IMG/VR virus record: IMGVR_UViG_3300034356_000326
Coordinates: 1 to 64,000 of that record
Reading direction: 5' to 3' (one strand)
DNA length: 64,000 bases
Origin: a virus
Shown: piece by piece, positions 17,301 to 24,309 of the stretch
How positions within the stretch are numbered: position 1 is the first letter of the stretch
How the letters are laid out: the number at the start of each line of letters is the position of its first letter
The notes under the pieces: model-generated
Told to the model about the DNA's origin: nothing
Databases searched by the model: none
The model's input: the letters and a program-made list of their open reading frames with translations, nothing else
Program-made: the position numbers and the translations under genes

Positions 17301-19789
17301 ACTATGGTTCTATAAAGGCTATTAATAATGCTCAATGGGGACAGATATATTCATATCAAACTATTGACACAGGATTCCAAAGAATATTCAGTGCAATATC
17401 TGCTAATGATCCTGAAGTAATATTTGGTGGTGATACATATATTGGTAAGTTTGGATTTAAAACAAAACTTCCATTCTTTATTGATAATAGAGTGAATGCT
17501 CCTGATGATTCTGATATATATTATGATGAGATAGGTAATGTAGCTTACCCACAATATTGGTATTCAGCAAGATCTATCTTGTCTGATTTTACTGTAGGCT
17601 CTACTGTAATGAAGAATATAATCTCTACCAAAGCACATTATCTTGATTGTCCTAATGATGATATTGCTGACAGTGGTACAACAACTTCTACAACTACACC
17701 TGCTCCAGGAACAGTAATAGCTGGTTCTTTGAATTATGTGTATGATGGTAAGATGTACTTGTTTGCTTATGGTATTCCTTACTATTATGTAGAGAGTTCT
17801 ATTAATGTAGACTTACGTCAGGCATTCAATAACTTAGAAGGTGACTTCTATCCACATGTAAGTTCAGGTATCCCTGATACTTGGTTCCAAGAAAGTAGAG
17901 TTCCTATTGCTCTTGATAATACATATTATTACAATACAACCTTCTCTAAGCAGAATGTAGAGAACTTCTTCTCTCACTTGCCTGCAGATTGGATACAGCA
18001 ATTATGTTATAAAAACTTTCCATTCAGAGCAATATACTCTGATAGACAAGAAAGTTATTCTGACAATAGAATAAATAGCTGGTTGATATATCGTCCAGTG
18101 AGCTTCTTTGATTTCCCTCAAAACTATGGTAATCTTATATCTTTAGATGGTATTCAGAACAGAGCTACACTAGCTAGATTTGAGAACAAGACATTGTTAT
18201 ATGGTAACATGTTAACATTGAATACAAGTAATCCTCAAGCAGCTTATTTAGGTAATCCTTCATTATTCAGCAGTGTTGAACCACCTCCTATAGATTACGC
18301 TGAAACAGATCTTGGATATGTTGGTTGTCAAAATAAGATGTTGCTTAAGATACCTCAAGGGCAGATAACTATTGATGCTAAGAGATGTCAAGTATTTTTA
18401 ATTCAAGGAACACAAGCAACTGATATTTCAGGATTTGGTTCTGGTCTTAATAGATTCTTTACAAATCATTTAGCATTTGAAATACTAAGATACTTCCCAA
18501 CAGTTAACACAGATAATCATTTCAAGAATATTGGTATTCATGGTGTGTATGATAGTGTATTTGAAAGAGTAATAATTACTAAGTTAGACTATGTTCCACA
18601 ACCAGGTAAAGAGGTATTTTATGATGAGGTGGTTAAACAGTTTTATGTTGACCAACCAGTAGCTGGTGATCTTGTAGTTAAGAAATATATCGAGGTGACA
18701 GATCTTGAATACTTCTGTAACAAATCATGGACTGTTTCATTTAACTTCAATACAAAGAGTTGGGTGAGTTTTCATACATATCTTCCTAACTTCTATATAG
18801 GAGAAAACAGCTTCTTCTATTCTGGATTAAATGAAGGTTGTGATGTCACAGCAGTGGCAGTTGTACCAATACCTTCTCCAACCACAACTACAACAACAAC
18901 AAGAATTATATACTGTAACCTAACTGGTACAGCTGTAGTGGTAGGATATCCTTGTCTTTTAGGAGGAACAGCTTCACAACAAACCACTACCACTACAACA
19001 ACATCTACATCTACTTCTACTAGTACCACTACTACTACCACAACTGCTGTGCCTTTTGACTGTATATTAATTCCAGGATCTTTTACAACAGAACCTGATT
19101 GTAGATTAACAGCAGGAGAATTTATACGTGTATCTGTTACTACAACAAGTACAACAACTCCTACTCCTACAACTAGCACTACCACTACACCACAACCATC
19201 TCTTTATAGATATAGTTCAGCAGGTCCTGATGATGCTTGTGGTACTGCTTTAACAATGACAAATGTAATATTGACTGATCCACCATTCTGTTCTGCAACT
19301 GCAATTCAATGTGATGAGTTTGTACTATCACCAGCTGGTGTACCAGTATGGGTTCGCACTGGTAATAGCTATAGAGCTGCAACAATCAATGATCCTAATA
19401 CATCTGGAATTGCTACATTCGATGTAGGAACATGTATTGTATGTACAACTACAACTAGTACTTCTTCTACTACTACTACCACTACAACTGCAGCACCTGT
19501 TGCAAGAACTGTAACTAACCTTGGTGCAAGTGCTTCTGATATATTAGGAGAGATTTATATAGATTCCTCAGTTACTCTTAGTGGTAATGTAAATGTAGAT
19601 ACTATAATAGAAGTAGTTGTGTCCACTAGTACATATGGTGATATCACTGTATATGTTACAATACTCAATGGTAACAATGCAGGAGTTGGTTCAACTTCTG
19701 TTGGAATGGGAAGTCTTCCATCAGTATCAGGTCAATGTATTGCATCTTCTGATAATGTATATGTAACTTTCATTGGGTATGAATGTTAA
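14228..19789 (+). CDS. Muzzle-like long tail protein with Thr-linked C-terminal domains
   Basis: This 1853-residue protein has three possible starts, at 14228, 14252 and 14279; the last gives the smallest overlap and keeps the conserved start (LGRVGLDMDSSVNQI). The N-terminal part reads like a gp10/muzzle propeller (HIFFLANPQTGGSEIGYMDN; EVYWTDGLNPRRYINI). Residues ~230-350 hold beta-sandwich repeats, and the long middle is beta-rich, forming the distal tail barrel by analogy with crAss-like muzzles. A Thr-rich linker (TTTSTTTPAP) interrupts the middle at about residue 1155. The last ~310 residues add at least three small domains joined by four Thr/Ser runs (18.88-19.50 kb). The N-terminal tail role is well supported; the added domains look like exchangeable adhesins. 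Confidence 0.75.
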   Translation: MTYNALDNMNYQIEAQDMAEDGIDNQGTSNVRQEFNLGRVGLDMDSSVNQIQKGKLSYALNAALENFDANSVSYQNEPSNEACLEFPEGFQLIGTHFIQEKNKHIFFLANPQTGGSEIGYMDNNDCVYRTLCTPIPDTDLTVCANSECLNFDINYPIHKAVHKITNCTTEVYWTDGLNPRRYINIEQVPYVFSYEGGNTCDPTILVVDGQGVLDCNKLDVQPNFQIPNIEVAEIVVGGDLRAGTYQFAIQYGNASGDAYTSYFSITNPTSIANTEITTPDFQYSVGESIVLNITNLDVTGYFQYFNLAVIKTINNGTTVELVGTYSIEEKSTSITYTGQNMTQIPLSLADILEKFPYYEIAQDVTNVQDVIVWDNLTSIDRINYQSVANQVQLQWETYKLPAGNTYADGFYTSNLRGYLRDEVYAFEIVFLLTNGKQTDGFHIPGRSPISNDLTPIYETGPNATPDFIGTATNVEPVTLYKYSPNWKIYNTASVSTTYPVPTDNTRKIGEAYPYQSGDFAYWESTEEYPCNVDVWGDLAGKPIRHHKFPDVLVSPYFESPSIVYNGGQIEPVMQVANAIYPIGVKIDVQQVAFAIQSSSLTNEEKASIAGFKIVRGNRSTNKSIIAKGILRNVGKYTREDPADPNATYYYYPNYPYNDLSEDPFLLERNNAYNSQCDTFSVSVTTPGILQYTNCFTGEVDTQAFTSSTTEICSITLPVVNSGSATFTNTTTTTYTITNNSAVSSVTFNYTDPVTGALQSITVGSVVGGNNVKTFNSTTFPVRTSGLSNYKIVASNTSENLNCYPNKLDGFNNPESAYRQVFNSPETSFGQPTLGNVLKLESVLFGGGRAHFVEVQKHAMYKLITEQTQVDALTSSKRIADLGGFSPTAFFTAYQTYLQIYINGISRQNFAYSFNSISSYDYSADISNNQGIKQRQLDLAQYVFPGVQNVGDNYDLNNWNRESSVYVKTIDVRNGIPVSPLPYPNDTPSLVVAGVSQISDTSRFTISEAENCASPEAQRDIKVVSYYGSIKAINNAQWGQIYSYQTIDTGFQRIFSAISANDPEVIFGGDTYIGKFGFKTKLPFFIDNRVNAPDDSDIYYDEIGNVAYPQYWYSARSILSDFTVGSTVMKNIISTKAHYLDCPNDDIADSGTTTSTTTPAPGTVIAGSLNYVYDGKMYLFAYGIPYYYVESSINVDLRQAFNNLEGDFYPHVSSGIPDTWFQESRVPIALDNTYYYNTTFSKQNVENFFSHLPADWIQQLCYKNFPFRAIYSDRQESYSDNRINSWLIYRPVSFFDFPQNYGNLISLDGIQNRATLARFENKTLLYGNMLTLNTSNPQAAYLGNPSLFSSVEPPPIDYAETDLGYVGCQNKMLLKIPQGQITIDAKRCQVFLIQGTQATDISGFGSGLNRFFTNHLAFEILRYFPTVNTDNHFKNIGIHGVYDSVFERVIITKLDYVPQPGKEVFYDEVVKQFYVDQPVAGDLVVKKYIEVTDLEYFCNKSWTVSFNFNTKSWVSFHTYLPNFYIGENSFFYSGLNEGCDVTAVAVVPIPSPTTTTTTTRIIYCNLTGTAVVVGYPCLLGGTASQQTTTTTTTSTSTSTSTTTTTTTAVPFDCILIPGSFTTEPDCRLTAGEFIRVSVTTTSTTTPTPTTSTTTTPQPSLYRYSSAGPDDACGTALTMTNVILTDPPFCSATAIQCDEFVLSPAGVPVWVRTGNSYRAATINDPNTSGIATFDVGTCIVCTTTTSTSSTTTTTTTAAPVARTVTNLGASASDILGEIYIDSSVTLSGNVNVDTIIEVVVSTSTYGDITVYVTILNGNNAGVGSTSVGMGSLPSVSGQCIASSDNVYVTFIGYEC
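17671..17712 (+). repeat. Thr-rich linker inserted inside the muzzle-like protein
   Basis: A short ACA/ACT tract encodes a Thr/Ser/Pro linker in the middle of an otherwise ordinary beta-rich sequence, followed directly by the next structured part. Confidence 0.75.
18877..19497 (+). repeat. Cluster of four Thr/Ser linkers in the muzzle C-terminus
   Basis: ACA/ACT/AGT repeats at about 18880-18905, 18984-19046, 19135-19197 and 19443-19495 encode mucin-like runs separating three small domains with Cys residues. Confidence 0.85.
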
Positions 19790-19810
19790 AATAATATAAA
19801 ATAAAATAAT

Positions 19811-20245
19811 ATGCCATTTTCAGCAACAATAAGTTTAAATTTTGCAGGAGCAAACACTGGTCCTTTTGATCTTTTTTCAGATGCAGACACTTATGCTGTA
19901 GCATTTGCATTAGCAGTTCCTAAAGCGTCTTTGCTTGCAGGATATTTATCAAGTGCTGTTCCTGATTTTACAACAATCTGTAGAGTTAAATCTACAGGAG
20001 CGTGTGTTAATTATGTAGACATGCCTCTTGATGATCCTTACATATTTGTATATACAAGATGTGATACAGGAGATGAGTATTATAAGATAGGATTAATAAC
20101 AACAGGAAATGTACAAGATACTAATACACCTACAGCAAACTGTTATCAATATGTTGCTCAAGGATTACTATCAGCCATGACTATTGCCTATCCAAGTTTA
20201 ACAATTAACAATACTTTATCTGCTTCAAGTTGTCCTTGCGTTTAA
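19811..20245 (+). CDS. GPF-module virion protein 2
   Basis: A 144-residue protein. Residues 1-75 carry the GPF module (FAGANTGPFDLFSDADTY, SLLAGYLSS, RVKSTGACVNYVDM), clearly paralogous to the N-termini at 10055 and 20256. The remaining 70 residues are a short domain with paired cysteines near the end (SSCPCV) and a DTGDEYY-like turn. There is no Thr linker here, unlike protein 1. It lies between the muzzle-like gene and the third paralogue and is probably a small virion appendage or adaptor subunit. Confidence 0.65.
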   Translation: MPFSATISLNFAGANTGPFDLFSDADTYAVAFALAVPKASLLAGYLSSAVPDFTTICRVKSTGACVNYVDMPLDDPYIFVYTRCDTGDEYYKIGLITTGNVQDTNTPTANCYQYVAQGLLSAMTIAYPSLTINNTLSASSCPCV

Positions 20246-20255
20246 AATAATATAA

Positions 20256-21122
20256 ATGGCTAAAACAGTAATAATAAGATTAACTTGCTCAGGTGGCAGA
20301 ACAGGACCCTTTGATATCTCTGATAACTTAGGGACAGTCTTGGGCATTGACATTACTAAACAAGACCTTATTGATGGATATACTGTTAGTGTTGCTGACT
20401 CTGTTACTACAATAATTATAAGATCTAAAGGTAAGTGTTCTACTAGCATTAATGTTACAATTGGTACAGCTACAAAAGAACAGCTTGCTGCTTTAGACTA
20501 CACTGTATGTAACACAGGATCTATATGGAAGCATTTAGATGATACAATACATTATAACAAATACTATGGTAATGTAGAACCATACATAATTGAATATCCA
20601 TTTGCTTATCAAACCTATGATGAGATACTTCAGAATGTTAAAGATTATAGTAAGGTGTATAACTATATACCATCTGTAGATGGAGTGGTTAATGAAACTG
20701 CTAAGATAGAGGTTGATAATCAATGGTTTAACAAAGCTGTTCTATATAATGGACAACAGTCTACAGGTATATTAGAACTTGTACCAAAGCCAATCAACAA
20801 CCTAAAACAATACTTAGCTTACCCAATATATAATGACTTTAGCAAGACTATCACTTATACTAAGTCAGATAACTTCTATCAATATAATACATTCTGGGGA
20901 TTAGTTAAGAATAAATCATTACCTTTGTTTAGAACAAGTTGTGAGTCTTTATCAGTAGATAAGGTTGTAAATCAAGTGAATATGGATTATGGAAAACGTT
21001 CATTTAAGAAAGAACCATTGAGAGCCAAAGACTTAAAGGTAAGACACATCCTTGACAATAGCTCTGAAGCACATATAGTTTCTCAATTCATTATTGCACC
21101 TGCTCAAATCTCTTATAAGTAA
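20256..21122 (+). CDS. GPF-module virion protein 3
   Basis: A 288-residue protein. Residues 1-72 form the GPF module (CSGGRTGPFDISDNLGTV, DLIDGYTVS, IIRSKGKCSTSINV). Residues ~75-215 contain an aromatic, Asn/Tyr-rich beta region (YNKYYGNVEPYIIEYPFAYQ, ILELVPKPINNLKQYLAYP), and the C-terminal 70 residues are basic and charged (MDYGKRSFKKEPLRAKDLKV) with a hydrophobic end. The stop overlaps the start of the first cargo gene by one base, so it is the last protein before the cargo block. It may join the tail to internal proteins; the function is not recognised. Confidence 0.65.
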   Translation: MAKTVIIRLTCSGGRTGPFDISDNLGTVLGIDITKQDLIDGYTVSVADSVTTIIIRSKGKCSTSINVTIGTATKEQLAALDYTVCNTGSIWKHLDDTIHYNKYYGNVEPYIIEYPFAYQTYDEILQNVKDYSKVYNYIPSVDGVVNETAKIEVDNQWFNKAVLYNGQQSTGILELVPKPINNLKQYLAYPIYNDFSKTITYTKSDNFYQYNTFWGLVKNKSLPLFRTSCESLSVDKVVNQVNMDYGKRSFKKEPLRAKDLKVRHILDNSSEAHIVSQFIIAPAQISYK

Positions 21123-24100
21123 TGGCTAACTGGTTAGACAAATATGAACAAGGAGGCTTAGTCTTAAAGAAAAAGACCAAGGATAACTATGGCAAGAAAG
21201 CTAATCCTAATGATGTCCAAGTATCTGTAGGTCCTGACTTTGTAGGACTTGGATATAACATTAAGGGTAGGGACTATTCTCCTGCATGGGGTGGGCGATT
21301 TCAGAATGGTGGATTCTTACAACCTAATAGTTCTAAATTGCCAGAAGGATATGTAATACCATATAACACTCCTAGCACTGAATTAGCTATGTCTATAGGT
21401 GGAGAAAAAGGAGAACCAGCTTATTTAATTCCTTCATTTAAAGGTGGTAAGAAATTAAAAGATCCTATTGCTGAATATAAGAAGACAGGTGAACATCTTG
21501 GTGGTCCATTTAAAACATGGCAAGAAGCTGAGAAGTTTGGTGAGATGAGACATGAATATGTAGAGAAAGGACAATCACTTCCTTCTCCATTGAAGTGGTG
21601 GGATGATATGCAAATGGGGGGATCTATGCCAGGTTCTGTAGGCTTCACGTACGCACGTGTAGCTGGCTCAGCTCCTGCTAATGGTAAGTATACTAAGAAG
21701 ACAAAAGCTAGTGCTCAGAATGGTCAAGAGATGAAATTCTACCAAGAAGGACTAGACTTCAAACCTAAGAGTATAAGTCAAGATGGAAAAACTATTCCTA
21801 ATGAGAAAGAGGAAATAAAACCAATTACAACTTCTCAAAAAAACATAGGACAAGCTGCAGCATGGAAAGTAATAGAAGCTATTAAAGCTAACACTCCATA
21901 TCAATTATCAGAAAGTGCTGTAAAGTCTGGAATAGATCCATCATTAACATGTATAGGTGGTGTATGTAATGTCTATAAAGATTTAGGTGTTGACTTCTCT
22001 GGTGTAGGAAATGAAAAACAAGGTGTAAGAGAATCAAGAACAAAAGGTAAAGTAGTAGAATATAATCCAACATTTGATAAAAACTATAAAGCTGCTGGAT
22101 TTGAAAAAGTAAAAGGAAGACCTATTGAATTTAATGAGTTAACTGATATAATACAAAAAGGAAACTTAAATCCAGGAGATTTTATACAATACTATAATAA
22201 AAAAGGTATTCCAGATCATACTAATATTGTATTAGGTTCAAACCCTGATGGCAGTGTTGAGGTTTATAATTCATATAAACATGGACAGGTAACAAGAGGA
22301 GAAAGTAAAGAACCTTATGTATATACATTAAATCCTGAAGCACAAGACTATAAAGGTAAAAAAATTAATGTATTTAGAGTAGGTGATCAAAAGGCAACAG
22401 AAATAAGAGATGCAAGTGCAAATGATCCAAGTGGTATAACAAACACTTGGTTTAATTACAATATGGAGAAGGCGATTCAAAGAAGAATGAAAATACTAGA
22501 AAAGGATTACCAAGAACTTGCAAAACAAAGTGGTGAACCTGCTAAAAAACTAACTCCATCACAATTAAGAAAAGCTGCAATAGAAGAAGAAAGACGTATT
22601 TATGAATCAGATCCTATGTTTAAAAGAAACCTAGAGATAATAAATACAGTTGACTTTTCTGAATCTCCACAAGAAGCAATGTATAGAACATTGAATAAAA
22701 AGAAAAATGGTGGATGGTTAGATAACTACAGTGAACCAATAAGAGATGACAGAGGACAGTGGGCTCATCCAGGTAAGATAACAGAGATAGGATCTAACAA
22801 TATTACAATGCAAGGGGTAGACTATCCTGTTCTTGGCATATCTGATACAGGTGATACACAGATGATGTATCCTGATCAAGATTATAAGTTTGATGGTGAA
22901 AAGGTTACAGAGTATCCAATGGCTCAAGATGGTGAGAACATTACCAAAAAACTGAAGAAAGAAGCTGAGGAGAAATTAGAAAGGATGAAGAAACCTAAGG
23001 CTACTCTATCTCAATATACACCTAAGAAAGGGGAACAAGCTAAGTTTGATAAACAGAAGTTACAAAGAATAGCTGAAGACAATGCTCCATTAAATAGAAT
23101 GGCTGCTAGTAAGGGAGCTAAGAATATGCAAGATGCTATAGAAGCAGCATTGATAATGGAAGGTGGATTGGCAGCAAGTAAGCTTGTTGGTAAAGGTGCC
23201 AAAGCAGCTGCTAAATATGCTACAGAACAAACAGCCTTAAAGAATGTTTATAAGTTAAATCCATATGCATTTAAACCTACAGAGGGAATGATGTATAGAG
23301 GTATTGGTAAAGAAGGAATGGAAGATGCATTACAAAGTGGTCTGTTTAGAGCTAAACAAAATGTAACTCCTACTAGTATAGGTAACTTTAATACTACTAG
23401 ACAATTTAGTAAAGCTTACTATACTCCTAGATTTGATATAGCAGATCAGTATGGACAAGGGTATATTGCTGAGGTACCAAGAGGAGCTTCTGACTGGGGT
23501 AAGAGATATGGTAAAAAAGAATGGAGTCAAATAGCTCAAAGAGATATACCTATAACTGAAGGTAAAGTTTTACAGAAAGATTGGTTAAAAAGATATAAAG
23601 AAGTTCCTAAACCAACTGCTTCAGAACAAGTTGTAAGAGGTCCAATTCCTGCTCCTTACAAAGGAACAACTTTACCTTATGATAACATTGGATATAAGGA
23701 ACCAGCAACAGGAGAACTAGCTCCATACATGACACCAGAGTTTGAAGCAATTCCATATAGTGAATTACCTAAAACTGTATATCATGGTGGTCCTAGTGTT
23801 ATTTCAGACGCAGGTGCTATTAGAATAACTAGAGAAGGATTGCCTATTCAAAGTGCAACTTCTCCAACTTCAAGAGGATTCTATGCAACTCCTAATACTT
23901 GGATGCATATGGAAGGTTCTCCAAATCCTCTTAGAGATGTAGAAGGATTTTATCCAAAACTTGCTAGTGAGAATGCTGAAAACTATGCAATGGGAAGAGG
24001 GGATGCATACATACATGGAGGTGAGTTTGTTGAAAATCCTAGAATAGTTGACTGGAAAACATTTAGTCAAATGGAACCAGTTAAGAATCTTAATCCTGAC

Positions 24101-24289
24101 TTTAGAAGACTAAGTCCTGAGGCTGCTAAAATAGCAGAAGATCTTGGTATATATGGTCTTAGAGATAATAGTGAATATAACATTCTTAATCCACAAAAGG
24201 TTTTTAAATCATTTAAACCTGCATATAAAAATCTGGGTAAAGGTTGGGAAAAATATAACAAAGGTGGCTGGTTAAACAAATATAAATAA
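21122..24289 (+). CDS. Cargo protein with papain-like peptidase and two ADP-ribosyltransferase-like regions
   Basis: A 1055-residue protein with GGxL/WLDKY-type motifs at both ends (MANWLDKYEQGG; GGWLNKYK), typical of large proteins packed in Bacteroidetes phage heads. Residues ~250-400 resemble an NlpC/P60- or CHAP-like cysteine peptidase: C277 and C282 in LTCIGGVCNVY, a GDFIQYY element and H366 in PDHTNIVLG. Residues ~720-835 start with YRG (R726) and have YYTPRFDIADQYGQGYIAEV, as in ART folds. Residues ~886-1040 show a second ART-like pattern with H888 (YHGG), Y921 (GFYATP) and E1018 (SEYNIL), an H-Y-E arrangement. Activity is inferred from motifs only. It is probably injected into the host, where such domains could cut the cell wall or modify host proteins. 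Confidence 0.7.
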   Translation: MANWLDKYEQGGLVLKKKTKDNYGKKANPNDVQVSVGPDFVGLGYNIKGRDYSPAWGGRFQNGGFLQPNSSKLPEGYVIPYNTPSTELAMSIGGEKGEPAYLIPSFKGGKKLKDPIAEYKKTGEHLGGPFKTWQEAEKFGEMRHEYVEKGQSLPSPLKWWDDMQMGGSMPGSVGFTYARVAGSAPANGKYTKKTKASAQNGQEMKFYQEGLDFKPKSISQDGKTIPNEKEEIKPITTSQKNIGQAAAWKVIEAIKANTPYQLSESAVKSGIDPSLTCIGGVCNVYKDLGVDFSGVGNEKQGVRESRTKGKVVEYNPTFDKNYKAAGFEKVKGRPIEFNELTDIIQKGNLNPGDFIQYYNKKGIPDHTNIVLGSNPDGSVEVYNSYKHGQVTRGESKEPYVYTLNPEAQDYKGKKINVFRVGDQKATEIRDASANDPSGITNTWFNYNMEKAIQRRMKILEKDYQELAKQSGEPAKKLTPSQLRKAAIEEERRIYESDPMFKRNLEIINTVDFSESPQEAMYRTLNKKKNGGWLDNYSEPIRDDRGQWAHPGKITEIGSNNITMQGVDYPVLGISDTGDTQMMYPDQDYKFDGEKVTEYPMAQDGENITKKLKKEAEEKLERMKKPKATLSQYTPKKGEQAKFDKQKLQRIAEDNAPLNRMAASKGAKNMQDAIEAALIMEGGLAASKLVGKGAKAAAKYATEQTALKNVYKLNPYAFKPTEGMMYRGIGKEGMEDALQSGLFRAKQNVTPTSIGNFNTTRQFSKAYYTPRFDIADQYGQGYIAEVPRGASDWGKRYGKKEWSQIAQRDIPITEGKVLQKDWLKRYKEVPKPTASEQVVRGPIPAPYKGTTLPYDNIGYKEPATGELAPYMTPEFEAIPYSELPKTVYHGGPSVISDAGAIRITREGLPIQSATSPTSRGFYATPNTWMHMEGSPNPLRDVEGFYPKLASENAENYAMGRGDAYIHGGEFVENPRIVDWKTFSQMEPVKNLNPDFRRLSPEAAKIAEDLGIYGLRDNSEYNILNPQKVFKSFKPAYKNLGKGWEKYNKGGWLNKYK

Positions 24290-24309
24290 ATCATACAATA
24301 GAGTATAAT

